From: Hofstenia miamia
Taxonomy: Eukaryota; Xenacoelomorpha; Acoela
Length of the DNA stretch: 64,000 nucleotides
NCBI GenBank assembly: GCA_004352715.1
Contig: SCFE01000051.1
Location: forward strand, 1,304,414-1,368,413
Direction of reading: 5' to 3'
The stretch's first letter is position 1; each line of letters opens with the position of its first letter. A program made the position numbers and the translations under genes. This document shows positions 42,501 to 58,100 of this stretch, piece after piece. The notes beneath the pieces were generated by a model. That model was not told the DNA's origin. It was given only the letters and a program-made list of their open reading frames with translations, and searched no databases.

Positions 42501-45500
42501 AATTTGTTTTAAAAATTATTTTTTATTGGAAGTATTACGCATTTATTAATACAACTTCATTGCTAAGCAATTAGGCATCAATATCTTAAAATTCATTCTA
42601 CTTGAATCTCAAATATTTACTTTTTTTACTGTGATAGGTATTGTCTTTTAATCAAAAACTAATATGAAATTTTTTGCTACTGCCAAACTTTATATAATAG
42701 GTTTGTTACTTTCACTACATGGAGATGTGCACAGTATGCTTATTTTCGATTTGCTATTTCTATTAGTACACTTAAATTGATATAAGATGTAAGCCATTTT
42801 CTAATTTTTGTTTTATTAGGATATATCCACCAAGGACCAGGGATGATCAGAATTTGATTGCAATTGAATTAATTGTGAGATTGGTTAATAATTAACAATT
42901 AATTGATTGTATAATGAAAAATTAATTGCAATTTTTACTACAATAAAAAGTGCATGCCCTAACGATGGAAATTTTTATTTTAGCTCCTCCAAATTTTAAA
43001 AGTTGTGCTCGCCCCTATTATCAGATACCATTTGTGATTCTTGTCAACGAGATTAAGTTTTTACGTAAATGACTAGAATATTACGTAGCAGCGGCCTATC
43101 CAGGTGGACCTGTACATTTGCTATTGTATCTTATTATCTTCAACTACGCGAATTTACATCGGTACTATAGGATATTTCTAAGTGTATAGTAGAGAGTGAC
43201 AACATAGGTTTAGTATGGACCCGAATCCGACCCGGAACAGACCTTGATTCGCAATATTTAACATCTTGAATCTCTCTCCAACCAAATAGTGGTTAACTTC
43301 AGTCATTCTCTGAATGTAATCCTGGTTATTTCATTGGTGTTACTTAACGTGTTGGATCTTTCGCAAATCGAATGACGATTAACATCAGTAATTTTTTTAT
43401 CAACCAGTCTGAGCTTTGCTGATGTATCCCGCGCTCAGTAGTTTTGAGTCAGTAACCACACCCGATCCGACCCGACAATTTGATGTCACTTCCTAATGTA
43501 TATGCCACTGGCCCGTGGGAATGCGTTAACCGCAGCTGCGGTGGACAAACGACCAAATGGTGACTGCGACCATATTGATAAAGGTGTAGATTTAAGAAAT
43601 TTTTTGGGAAATTTTGAATTTAGTGGAATACGTGAATTGACTGATTGTGTTCCGCACATTTTTCACAACGTAATGAAACTTAGAATATATGATTTGCACT
43701 TATTTAAGCTTATGTAAGCTCAATTCTAAAGTTATTATTCCAAAATATTTCTAATAAGTCATAATTATATTTAGGTTGCAATTAATGGGCTGCATATGAA
43801 AATCAATGAATCGAGAACATTTCAAACCAAGATATCAAAATATTTACTCTATTCAATGCTCAATTTTATTTTTGCAAGTAATATAAAGCCCATTATTTTA
43901 GTTAAAACGTAGGCTACAGCAACATTGTTGATGAAATTAGTGAAGAACAATCTCGTACACGCTTTAGCTTGAAGCTGAATTCAATTTGAAATATTGCAAG
44001 TTCATCAAACACTTCCAAATTTTATGCCATCTTTCTTTGATTAGGAATTCCATATTTAAGCATAAGATGACTTTATTTGTATATTCTATCAATTATAAAT
44101 TCAAATTTACTCTGTTATTTTTTTAATTATTTTTAATATATTTCATCAACATTTTTCTATATACAACTAATTGTTTTATTCAATTTTAATTCTCTGAAAT
44201 TTAAGCTCCATGTCCAATAACTTCATTAAACTTCTCCACATTTTCAACAACAGCTGTGAAGCTGGAGTGGAGTACATCCCAAACAGATACCAGCAGCGCA
44301 GGCGCTAATCTTACATGGGAAATCTATTCGAACGGTTCTAAAATAGACACCCTCCTCTTTACAACTATGGAATATATCTACAATTTATCTGACCCTACAG
44401 CGGTATATACTATGACGGTAAAAGCTGTAAAGGAATGTGGTACTGGAGAAACCTCTACAGAAGACGAAGTTAACGTATATATTGGTAGGTACTAGTATAA
44501 GATGATTCTATCTGAAAAACTTAAACTCATTTCAACTAATGAAGGTCATAACCCTTTCATGTAGGTATAGGAGTATTTTATACATGCGAAGGTTTGTGTG
44601 AAGTGCAGTAAGCTTGAAAAACTAATTTTCAACTTTTATCGGTGTTGGCTAGAAAGTTGTTTAATTAGTAGTGTGCTATACACACTTAAAATTTTAGTTT
44701 TGCTATCTCATATTTTGGTTATGTTTACATAATATCAGCCTAAGTTTCATCAACTCAAAATGCGAAAAATGCTTGCGAACCGTTTTAAGTGAATGCAATA
44801 CAATACGCTTAGTATGATGATAATGATATATGTATTAATAACTTAGACTGTTACTTTTGATGGTAGGTTTCAAGACTCTGCCAATTTTAATACTTAATTA
44901 AGAAACCTTCATCAGATTTTCATTGATATGTCCAATCAAATTGAAGACATTCATAATTTGTTCAGCAAATTTGATAATGGAAACATACGTTAGAATGCCT
45001 TTGATTAACTTTAAAGAGCCTTTTGAAAATAATTATAATTTGAAATGAGCAGTTGCTCGTTTTATGCTTTTCACTAATCGCAAACAAAGCATCCGTTTAC
45101 CTGACAACACATAGTCAGATTAAGAGGTCATTTTCTTAGCTGTGTCCCAATTGTACAATGTAGTATTTATGCTTCAATATTAAAATCTGTTTGAAATAAT
45201 ATTTCAGGATGTAATTACAGGAATTACAGGGTATAATGCATTCAGAGTTCCGTAATCTTATGAACTCCCTTGCGCAGTTTTTGTCAATAGTTATATTAAT
45301 TTCCTTGGATTTATGGCAAAATACTCATTTTTCTGTTTTCAAACACAATATTATTTTATACAATATTTTTAATATATCATGCCTACTAAGCCCCAAGCTC
45401 AGTACAGCCCAGCCTAACTCAGGGCTATTTGGCTTTGAGCTGCCAGCGCATGTGCATTTGGTTTAATGTGTTGCTATTTGTATGCAATACAAACATAATT

Positions 45501-46103
45501 TAAAATATTTTTAGAAATTCCTGAATTGACTGAAAAAACTACTGATCTAATTTCAATTGAATTTTATGTCAAGTCCCGTTTGGCAACGAATTTCTATACT
45601 GTTGGTGGAGATGGCATTGCAACACTAACAAACCAAGCAGTTGATCCCACTGATAATTCCAACGCAGGCACTTTGTTTAAGCCAGTGGATGTCTTGAATC
45701 CAGGAACAAAATACCAAGTTTATGCATATAACACAGACCCTGTCAGTCTACAGAGTAATTTAACGATTTGCACAGGTTTGTTTATGAGGTCGTCGTAGAT
45801 TAATATGCCACAATGCAAGTGATTTTGTAAAATTCCTTGTATTATTCATTTCCTTCAACAGATATATTTAATTAAGTACATGCGTATGACAATGTCTTCT
45901 GCACGCTTAAACCTACGAAATGGTGTCATTAAATTTAATTAGGTTTCGATTTGTTTGAGAAACTACAGACGTTATCATTTTTAATTTCTATAAAAATAGA
46001 AAGTTAGAATTTTTTTTATGCCAAATAATCATATGTACAATGTATTAAATTCCATTTGGTGATTCTTTTAAAATTAAAAGAGTTTATTTTGAAATAAATG
46101 CTA

Positions 46104-46134
<31 letters not shown>

Positions 46135-49100
46135 ATATATGTATATATGTATATATATGTATATATGTATATATGTATATATATGTATATATGTATATAT
46201 ATGTATATATATGTATATATATATATATAGAAGTCATTATACTGAGTTTTTCAATTTTCATTTTAAACGCTATGAAAAATATAGACCGATTTTGATTCTC
46301 AATAAAATAGAAAAGCTTGATGGAACCAAGATCAATATATATTTAAGGCTTTCTTATTTATGAAACCAAATTAAAAGCTTAAAAATGAAAATAACAAATA
46401 TTAATACAAATTTAAGATAGACAAATATCATTCCTATATTTATATCTTATAAAACTAAAGATATGTTCCAAAATAAAGATCCTATTCCAAAGAATTTAAT
46501 TTCCTCTGTTTCCTACAATTATAAATGTGATGATTGTGTAAAATCTTATGTCGGGGAAACAAAGCGAAATTTGGAAACAAGAATGAAGGAGCATATTAAC
46601 CTACACCTAAGATCAGAAATATTTGCATGATCACCAAGCAAAGGAAAAATTTTGTACATACAACTAAGAACATAGCATCCTAAAATAGGCGAAGCATTAA
46701 TCATCAAGCAAACAAAGAAACATCAATTATTAAAAAAGCAACAAAGCATGATAACATTAAATTTATTCTAGTGGGCATGCAGTAATTTTGTATTATAATA
46801 GTGTAGTCAATTGTAAATATTTATTTTCCCGCATATTTGTTACTAGTGATGATTTTGAGAATCGCATCCGGTTTATATTCTTCATATCGTTTAAAATATA
46901 TATATATATATATATGCTGCATATGATATTTTTTATAAAAAGTTTACACTTTAGTTCCTTGTAAGCCGGATAATCTAACAACTTGGACAGTAAATTCGAA
47001 CGAAAGCATAACACTTACCTTGTACAATTCAAACTCCACTTGCGTAAGTGCACCGGAACAAGTTTATTCATTGTTTTGGGAAGGATCCCGATTTAATGCA
47101 ACTGCCGTCAATGGAACAAACATTACACTTACTGGGTTCTCCACAAACAGATATTACGAAATAGTATACAGTCAAATTCAACAATGCAGTGGTGGCATAG
47201 AAAAAGAAAGCAATTCGCCTGATAGTATCAGAGTTTATATTGGTAATACTTACCTAAAAAATTATTACAATAAATATGTTATTTAGAATTTTTTTAGCGT
47301 ATAAATATGAGCATATTCAATTTTGTGAATTTCGGTTTTGTCCTAGTGGACAAAATTTAACATAAACTTTAGAATAGACCTTAAGTATGTAACTTGCATT
47401 TAGATCAGTTCTTAGAGTTTTACTGTTCCTCAGCTAAACCTTATCTTTCCGCTTTATCAGGGGCGTACGCAGAATTTTCTGACAGGGGACATCTTAGTGA
47501 CAGGAAACATTTTGAAAAATATTGAAGAAAGATACCCTAAAAATGCATGTCATGACTTTAGATTTTAAATTTTTCATCTTTTTACCCAAATTTTTTTGAT
47601 TTAGCCAATCAAAATAACATTTGAAAACCTTACGGGGGATATTTTACCATGTCCCCCTTGCGTACGCCACTGCGCCTTATCTTAATGAAAGTTTAGTCTA
47701 TGCGGTTACCTTAGCCTATATTTCACAAAATTCTAGTCGCTACATAGAAACATTGTTTGTAAAAGCCTCAAAAACATAATCATTTCTGTAGGCAATGCTG
47801 CAATACAATAATCCGCAGACCTTGTAAATATTTTTAGACAACATAGCATCGTTCGCTTTATCAAAAAGGTTGAATTTATAAAAACGCATCATACTATTCC
47901 AAGTAATGGGAATTGTAATCCAATAGATAGTTTGATTGGGTCATTCAATGGACAACTGGGTTGGAAGTGGGCCTTGATATAAACGTATCTGGCAAGACCA
48001 AGCCAACTTCCTACAGTGCAAAAAATAATGAAAGAAATAAATAATTCTCAAATATATTTCTTAGGTTTGATTAGAGTATGTTTTCATACGTATAATTTCG
48101 CCAAAGATCAGTTGATTAGAGTTAATAATAAGGACGGCAATATATCACTTTTAGAAATCGTATCCTGCGCTGATGGCCTGCTGAACGGGTTCTTGCTTAG
48201 TGAGGTAGCCTACAATGAAGCTTACTGTAGTCTTTACCCANTACTAGAACCATAAATGAAAAGATGTCCTTCAGAATATTTTTAATTTTTGCTAATTTTG
48301 ACAACATAGACTGCAACCAATATTTTGCTATTATATAACCAAATTCAGCACGGCTCTGGGACAAAATTCCTGGAAAATATACAGCCCAGCACCCCCATTT
48401 GCAGTACAGATAATTTCTCAATGTATAATCTTATCAGTTAGTGCTGTAGTGATGCTTCTAGTTCAATATGCTAATCAGCAACCGATGACATCCATTTTCA
48501 AAAATTCAAATGTCTTGAAGTTTTTTTATATGGCAATATATTTTCTGCAAAAAGATACTGACATTTTTAGAATACAGTTAGTTGATTAGAGTTAATAATA
48601 AGGACGGCAATATATCACTTTTAGAAATCGTATCCTGCGCTGATGGCCTGCTGAACGGGTTCTTGCTTAGTGAGGTAGCCTACAATGAAGCTTACTGTAG
48701 TCTTTACCCATTCCCCACAAGGATTTTGAACACTACTAGTTTTCACTAAGCTTCGTCTAGTGATTACTTATATCGTAAATGAATCTCTTACCTTGGGATG
48801 TTTTCAGTATCCTCAAAACAATTAAGTATGCAACAACGTCTACTAAGGAAGTATTATGTCGAACCTTTCCTATTTAGTCACTTTCTCCGTAACATCAATG
48901 AGTTAGCTATTCCCGCTCAGTTCAGTAGTTTTCTGGATGCCTGCAGGTTACTCCCATCTTACCAGTCTGTCCATAAAAATATTTCTCAATTGAAGCGGCT
49001 CTGATTAAAATTGTCTGTGACAATTTTATGACTATGAACATACTTCAATTTCCTCTCCTGTTACTGCTGATCAGTCGCCTGCATTTGACACAATGTCATA

Positions 49101-52100
49101 TAGATGCCTGAGAATACGTGGAATCGTCTTCAGTTAGATTGATAACAATCTAACAAAGAGAACTGCATGTACAGATATCAATGGATCTTTATCTTCAGAA
49201 AAGCACGTTGCATACGAAGTTCCACAGAGCTCTGTATTATATAATGTTATTAATCGTGTATTACACTTTCATTAGCTGAGAACTTCAGTGTCGGGGAATG
49301 CGTCTTTATGCTGATGACATACAAATATATATACCTACGAGCTTTGAGCTCAATGGATTAAATCTTTCCCACTTTACAGTTATCCATTTTGAAATCACAC
49401 TTTCAGTAAAAAAAGATAGTAAAAATGATGTGATCTTCATTGAAAACGACAGCAATTGACAAAATTATGATAACAACGATATTATTCAGAAAAATTTTTA
49501 TGACGATGCTGGTATTATCAAGAAATCTGTTAAAAATCTCGGTTGCAAGTCTAATAATATGCATTTAAGAAATTATGGTAGTTACGAACATATTTGACCG
49601 TTGAAGCTTCCAAGAATTTAATGCTTTATACTACCCAATTCCTTAATTATAATTAGCAAAAATTGAGAACGTCTTAAATTATGATGCAAGATTCGTCTTG
49701 AAAATCGGGCACAGGGAATATATTACTCGGTGGTGATTACCCTTCACTGGTTATCGGTGATAATCTTCTGACATATAAAGTTCTAAATGGTATGGTCCTT
49801 AGTAATCCGTCTAGGGCTACGAACTTGTGGTCGGGTCTTAAAACCAACAGTTTGGTTCACCGCTGTCATGTAATTGGAAAACGACACCTACTGTTAATTT
49901 CTTGGACAAGAATATATAAGATTTGATTTGTAATTAGGTTTCAATCCACTGCAGTTGATATAAGCCAATGTTTTTGCTTCTTATGAGAATACATTTATTA
50001 ATTATTATTATGAACCACAATTTATTTTTCGAAGTGAATATATGAGAAACGAAAAAAAATTTCATTCACAATTGAAATAAGAAAACGTATGCAATTCAAA
50101 TCAAATTTTTATGTAAAATTTTTAGTGCAACCAATTATAACTGCTACATCCACCACTGATTCAATCACTATCGACGTTGAATCATTTTCTGGGCAGAATA
50201 TTACCATAAGGATTTTCCCTTCTTTTAAGCAAATACCAAAAGAGTATCCTGAAGCAACAATCAATGGTACGACTATTACAGATCTACTATGTGGGGAACT
50301 TTATGGTATAATTGGAACTGTACCACAATATGGAGTTAGCTCGTCCACATATGAAATTTGTACACGTAAGTTTTATAATAATAATTCAACATAAATTCTA
50401 CATGTATTCTTATTCGAATTGAATCCTTATAAAATAAAGAATTTCTTTTTTGCTAGTAGTCAGTCATTATGTCTAAATAGGTGACCAACTATATTGCTAT
50501 GTTCTAAACAAATGATATGTTAATATATGTATGCACATTAGCATGTGTAAGTATGTTTTATATGTTTAGATTTGGGTGCTTGCTTTTGCAGTTTGTGTTC
50601 CCGTTCCTTTTTATTATGAAAAACTTCTTCTGCCATTATTTTCGTCTTGTATTGTTTGAGTTTCCCAATGTAACTAATAGCCAGCACACAAAGATTTTGT
50701 CTATTATATTTTTCTTCAGCACCTACCTTTTCATTATGTTTCTCAACTGCAATGCCGAAATTTGTACTTCGCAGAAATGTTACATAGCCACTACTATTAG
50801 GGCGTGTGATTCTCTATTTACTTCGCAGAAATGTTGCAGAATCACAACTTAACATTAAGCTGCCTTTTAAGCTCCAGCTTCTCCTCCACGACATATTCCC
50901 ATAAAAAGTTGTGCTGTGCCTTTAGTCTAGTACTTAAAGAGATTCATTATTTTTCACTGAAAATTCCAAAATTTAATTATCTCCATTGCTAGTTTTCAGG
51001 AAATCAGAAGGCTTAAAGACCATGGGAGCACCAAATAACATTAACTGGTTTTTATGAAATAGTCACCTAAACTCAATGAGGCGTGCTGTGCATACCGTCA
51101 ATATTGTTAACATTTAACAATTTACATTAATTGATTCAAGAAAATCTTTTCAATGTGTTATGCTGTGCAATATTATAATATCGCCCCTAGCGGGTTAGTA
51201 ACAAGAACTAATACTGGAGAATTATTTAATATTTTTTGTAAACATATCGTTGAACTTGCGGTAACACAATAGTGACGTCCAAATTTAGATCCATGTCTGC
51301 CATTGAACTTCACGTGGGATGCCTTGAATGAGTATTCTATCCAAGCCACTTGGTACACAAATTGCTCGTGCTCTACAAGCAATGATTTAACATGGAATTT
51401 ACAACAGAATTCTGTAAGTGAAGGAAGTAATGCATGGAGCGATACTACCAAACAATTAGCAATTACTGCCGTAAACACAAACGAAACATTTACTATTGAA
51501 GCAAAACGAGTATGTGGTGATATTGGAACATTGAAGGATTCTATAACTTATGACATTTATATCAGTTAGTAACTCCATTTCTTAATGAATTCATACCGTA
51601 ATATTAAATATACTTCAATTATATAGGTGGTTGGTCCGCTAAACTATAGAAGTATTATACATGAAGCCATACTACAAAAATATTTCTAAAAATCTTACAA
51701 TACATATTTTCAATTCTTAATGTTTTAGATAAACCGTCTGTTTCACTGATTACTCAAAATGTTACCACGGTTACAATGGCCATCACAAGTTATCTCAATT
51801 CCCAAGTTAAAATCTCGAATGATTTCACAAGTCATGAGGGTTTCCATTATGGAGATCCAGCCAACTACTATACAACTGATCAGCTACCAACTGGTACTCG
51901 CTATACATTCACAATTGAACCCGTAAAATATGGAGTAGCTATCACATCCGTGTTCTGTACAGGTAGCTCAAATAAATTTTCTAGCTATTATTAGAATACC
52001 GCAAATGATTAGCTGATGATAAGTGTCTTAATATAGACAAACATGGAGTCAGCTAGCTCTTCGTAGGAAAAACTATAATCTGTAAATTCAAAGTTTTTTA

Positions 52101-52145
52101 AATCAACAGAATACAATGTACGGAATAAAATGTTAATCAAGCACG

Positions 52146-52180
<35 letters not shown>

Positions 52181-55100
52181 GCAGTAATTTTTATTTTTGT
52201 AACTATTATTAAAGATTGAAGAGAAGTATATTGTGATATTCTATTATTGTCCCAAGTTTGAATAATTTAGTCTCGCCACCTTTCACATTTTTACCCTCGC
52301 AAGAATCTAATATATTTAGATTTACTATTTAATAGTTGTTATTATACAGCTAGTTTGCAGAACTTTTTTTCAAATTGGATTAAAAAAGACAAAATTTATT
52401 GCAATTTCTAGTCCGTTCTGGTTTCCATAAATTACAGCTGATTTCAAAAAAAAGATATGTGTTTTTTCATTTCTCTATTATATTAGTGAGGTGCCTTATG
52501 TTGCACATAGTATCTCAGGGATGGTATAATAAAGAAAAAGCAGCATGAAGAGAATTACAAAAAGCAGTGAACGGTTTCGAATCTAACACCTTAAACTGTT
52601 AATACTGCCTCAAGTAGAATGTCTAAGCAAAATAGTGGCATGGCTTCAAAGGGAGATGCAGACATTAGCAAAGTTGTCGATGCACTGGTGTTTTTTTGCT
52701 GTACTTGATATAAGCTTTACATTGACGTGTTTTATAAACGCGTCTGAGTCTAAAATATAAACTTACATAAAAAAAATTTGGCGTGTTTTAGTACATCTGT
52801 CGAATGAAGTAATAGTATATGCCGAATTTAGCAAACACGTTAAATTGGTATTTTAGAACCTTGTTCTGCTGAAAACTTGGATTTCATTGCTGATGCAGAA
52901 ACAACTTTGAGAGTCAAATGGGAAACTGCTGCAGGTATAAAATGCAACGACTCCACTGGTCTGAAATGGGTTATTGAGAGAGATGACACTTTACTTGGCA
53001 CACAAGATGTTGAACAGTTGTCTATTACTCGAACAGTCACAGTGAATACGGATTACAACTATACCATTTGGGGTGAACAGGACTGCACCGGAGGAGCATC
53101 GAAAGTTTTCAGCAACTTCACAAGATCTGTTTTAGCCCACATCAGTAATTCTCCAATTAATATTTTGAACTCTATAATTCAATTTACATACATAAAGTTG
53201 CTTAAATATAAGGCCTAGATTAGGTGAGTTGAATTCCAATAGGTTAAGATTTATGTCTTGAAAGAAATGGTTATCTTGGTATTTCTAGAATTATGCTTAA
53301 TATTTTAATGCGAATTTTCCAGGTGTGTCAATAGCTTAACTATATTTAGTTAAACCAATCATCACTTGTCCAACAATGACTTCACAAACTATGGATTCCA
53401 TAACAATGAATGTTACCATGTTCAAGAGTGCGTCTGTCAACGTCTCTATTACAGATAGTTCTGCACAAACCTCTATCCAGACGATGGATTTGGTTGCTCC
53501 TTTTGGTGACGCTGTGCTTACTGGATTGACACAGGGGTCGAGATATGTCATTAAAATTACGCCTCAAGAACATGGATTTGAAAGTGAGGAGTGCAAAGCA
53601 TGCACAAGTAAGTATTAATGTTTTTTACTATTCATTGCAGTTTTATTATCAAAGTATGTTCGTATAGGTCTGCATTCTAAGAAATGATTGAATTTTTTTT
53701 AATTTTATGTAATTCAAACCCATGTTCAATTTCAGTATGTGTTATCATGGTCCAAAGATTATTTTTTAGATATTACAAAGTTCCTTTTTCCAAGTTTCAT
53801 AAAAATGCAATTTACTTTATTTCATTTTCTGAGAAATACTTATCTTGATATATCTGGGAAATCTTTGTTTCATTTTTAATTTATTGCTTTTGCTTTGCCA
53901 AAGTTTCAAATACTTTCTAAGAAAATTCATGAGGGAATCATACTAATTACTCGTTTTTTGGATTTACTGATGTAGGAAAAGTTTGCCTATACAGCCAAAT
54001 TGTCACAGATCATAGAAAGTTTATATATAGTAAACATTTCAAGGTAGTTCAATATCAAACACATTGAGTTTTTTTGGCCTCAATAACGGTTTTAGCAGTG
54101 CGGTGTAAATTACTAAGGTTGATGACAATTGACTTGCAAGTTTTATTGAATTTATAGCTAGTAATCCAAATCAAGGAGTCAACGCGATAGGGAGCAACGA
54201 TGAAGATCACTTTGGTTATTCTATCAGGTCTCAAGTTGCATTCTATATCATGTTAAGAAATGTCAGTGAGCCTTGAATGGAAAAATTCAATGTTAACTGA
54301 GATCAACACAAAACTGATGAAGGAAAGTGCTGCAGTTTTACAGCTGCTTTCTATATATGATCTCGATTAAAAGATTATATGTCTTCAGAAAAGCACCAAG
54401 ATACATGAGAAAGACGTTGGCATCATTTGCAGTAGTTAACCCACTTTATTTCTCTCGCGAATTTAAATAAGCTAAACCAAAAATATTCCAATAATTGTGT
54501 AGGATTCTATCAAATTTCAAACGACATTTAGATTTGCAGTGGGGGATGACAATTACTTAGGTTAGAATTGATTATTGACGCAGCAGCTTGGAATTATCAA
54601 AGATGAAGCTCAATTTGGAGGTCTCTGAACTTAAAAAATTTCTACCACACCCAGTTTTGCAAAATAAATTAATGAATAAAGATTGTTTAAATCTACTTAG
54701 CCCAAAAAGAGTAATAATACTTGAGAAGCTCAATGATGTTGCTTCAAACAAGCTAGAGAAATTACTGGTGTAATTAGATGGCAAATATCTTGAATTTCAG
54801 AACATTTGCTTTTAAGTTATTAGAAGCCATTTTAAGAACTAAGAAAGTAAAATATTTTTCAAAACGGAAATTTAACTAAATAGTAATCCATCATGGATCT
54901 ACCAAGTTTCGGTTGTGAGAATGGAAAAAAACTTTTAAAGTAGTGATGCCATTGTTTAAAACAGCGATAGTTCATCAGTGTGCAGTGCACAAAAGTTGCC
55001 AAACTGACAAAGCTTCAAAAATGGTTGGTGACCCAAGATATAGCTTTGGAAATTTTGCATGAACCCGCTTTCAATGGCAGTGTGATTGATGCTAATGAAT

Positions 55101-58100
55101 GTTCACCTACTTTTAGTTTGTTCGCATCTGCTTCGCAACTTCCCTAAGGGAAGTAGTACTTCCGAAGTACTAATATCTCAGCTTTTTTGAGTGAAATATG
55201 GAGCAGCACAAAAAATAAGATAGCGACATGCAGTGACGTCATTCAGGGGGCAGACGCACCGGACTCTAAATTGCAAAAAAAAAGATTTTCCAAAAATAGA
55301 AATAAAGTTCATTAAAAGCAAAAAAATGTATATGTTTTCTTTAAACTTACAAGTGATTTTAAGACTTACACCAAATTCTAGCTATTTTACATATAGTGAA
55401 TGCCTTTTATGTCATGGCTATGTAAGTCTTTCAATAGCACCTACTAATGTGTAAAGAACCTTGTGCATAAAATCTAGTATTTTCGTCTATTAAAGCAAAC
55501 GCATATATGAATATTTATCAAATCAGAAAAAGTTTATCTCTAATTCACTTCTCCCGAACCAAATAGACATTTGAAAAACTAGGTTGATATTATGCCAAGA
55601 AGAAAGAAATGTATATACCATTCTTTTTTTTACAGTATCAATAAAGATAAAGTATTTACAATTAACATGTTTGCTATTCAATGTTATATAGAGTAAGGGA
55701 TTCTATGTTTAGTTCCATGTGGTGTTGATGCAATTACCTGCTATGCAACAGGGTCAGCTGCGTTGTCTGTTACGTGGATCTACAATGCTACAAAATGTGC
55801 ATCACAAGACGGCTTAAATTGGGACATTCAACTGCCAGATCAGAATCTCACTCAGAGCTGGACTACGAATACGTACAGTTATTCTGTAACCGCTAATCAA
55901 AACTACACTTTCAAAGTTAGAGGATTACAAACATGTACTGACGGAACCCCTACACAAAGTAACTTTACAGTAACTGAAGTTTTCATTGGTAAGTTATTTC
56001 TAATGTCATCGATTTCAATTTTTTTGAAAAAATGGGACTTTTCCTGATAGGAAAAGGATCAGGGTGGGATTTGTAGAGCGTATAATAATACACCCAACAA
56101 TTGGTAATTAAATTTGCATTTTCAAAAAATATACGGAAAAAATGCCAGTTTTGCTCGTGTTTAACTTAGTCATGAAGAATAACGAAACAGTTGAATTTCT
56201 GTATCACGTTACCCATGATTCCAGTTTTTTATACACAGCATCAGGCATGCCAAAGCACTATTACATAAAATTTAAAATTTTGAAAAGTGGCGGATTGCTC
56301 AAAATAAAATCTGGATGTCATAGTATGTGAAAATTTCAGCACCTGAAAAGTCGAGATTGACAAACTTAACTATGAAAAATCCCATTTTTTGGGCCAGACA
56401 TAGAACAAAAGTTTACATAAAGGCCTGGAATTTCTGTAGACCATTCGACCGTGCAGCAGTCGTTGGCTAGATTCTGTATAAAGAATTGTTTCGAATATTA
56501 AAGATTTGCACGAGGAATTTTTTGAAAATCATCCTCGAAGGAACTATTAACAGTAAAAAAATGTTGGGAAATTGTCTTGGGGTTTGTTCCATATGCAAAT
56601 AATTTATACCCCAACTGCTGGATATTGGAGCAAGATGGCGTAATCGCTCATACCTCTCTTGAAACACAGCATTTCATGTCTGAAAACTTGACATTTGGCC
56701 GGTCATACGTAGAAATTTGATGAAATCTATTTTTCTGCGTTTATCCAAATGCTTAGCTTACAACGGAAGAATGGAAAAAAATTTAACCATGTGTTTACAA
56801 TTAATTCATTTTACTATTAATCCCACTTTTCTGTTTGTAAATATTGTAATATATATATATATATATATATTTAAAAATATCTGGGGCAGAGCTAGGAGTT
56901 GTTCGACCCATGGGACATTTCTTGGACGCAGTCAGCAATGATAGCGAATATACAATATGCAAGAAAGAAACTGCTTTCAGATCTTATCATCCAAAATTAT
57001 GATTGCTTTAACATTGACTTGATTCGTAATAGCAATGAATAGACGTTTTATTAATCCTTAGTTTTGTAAATTTTTGAAAACTTACACACCGGTCGGATAC
57101 AGAGATGGACATGGACTGAGCTTAGACTAAGATTATGGAAAAATGGACCGTTATTTCAAAAAAATATTATTGCTCACATATCTAAACAAATTCAGGGAAT
57201 GCCATGGAATTCAAAAACGATGTGTTACAAATATTTTCGATTGAAATTTTACATTAGTATCATATGCTCTTCTAAAGCTCAATAGGGTTAGGGTTAGGGT
57301 TAGGGTTGTTGTGAGAATGTGAGACTTCAACATGTGAATATGATGATGATGTGGTATCTTATGTACATCAGGTCTCTAAATAGGTTGGGTTGATCCATCA
57401 ATAGCCAGCCGTAAATTTAAGGGTTCTTGCTATGCATACTAGGACTTTTTCGGTTCGTGGTCCAAGATTAGTATCTTAAAATTACAGTTGAAGAAGAAGA
57501 AATGTGTGTATTAAGATTACAGTTGAAGAATAAGAATTGCGTCTATTAAGAATGCAGTTTCATTAGCAATCAAAATATTATCATAAATTGCTTCACAAAG
57601 TGAGATATTTAAAAAATCACAAATTTGTGCATCTGGGTTACCGTAGCAATCATGATTATTAGGAGATAATACAAATGTCTTAATAAAATATTAATACTTT
57701 GTAATTAGAAGTTCTTAGATATACTTAAATGGTTCCTTTATGTACATTTTTAAGCAATTTAAAATAAATGTTATGTGAATGGTTATTCTATATTTTGCTG
57801 TAATAAAAAACACACTCGGGAGGTAGATTTTCAGTCGAATCAAAGTGTTAAAAGGCTATAGTAGAACCACACTTTCAGTCTCGTATTTTAATCAACTAAA
57901 TGTTTATCAACAATGTTTAGACCAACCTGTTCTTGCATTTATTTCATCAACGCCCTCATCTATCATCATTAGCGTTGATCCATTCCTCACCGGTTCAGTT
58001 TTGATAAATAACAGCTTCAACTCTTCTGATGTCAACTTCGATGCAGGAGGTGAAAACTTTCAAGATAATGGCTTGTCACCAGGCAAATCCTACAGTTATA

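Larger units (their letters stand above)
47243..50125. other. Intron 17 (2,883 bp)
   Basis: Contains a hAT-like miniature element (47458-47672), an assembly duplication (48111-48710) and a reverse-transcriptase relic (48798-49930). No exon. Confidence 0.65.

Noticed and set aside
46016-46363. Tyr-Ile repeat proteins on both strands
   Set aside because: Translation of a TATATG/TA microsatellite.
54572-54784. Overlapping short ORFs on both strands
   Set aside because: No motif, no splice-site support, ordinary AT-rich composition.
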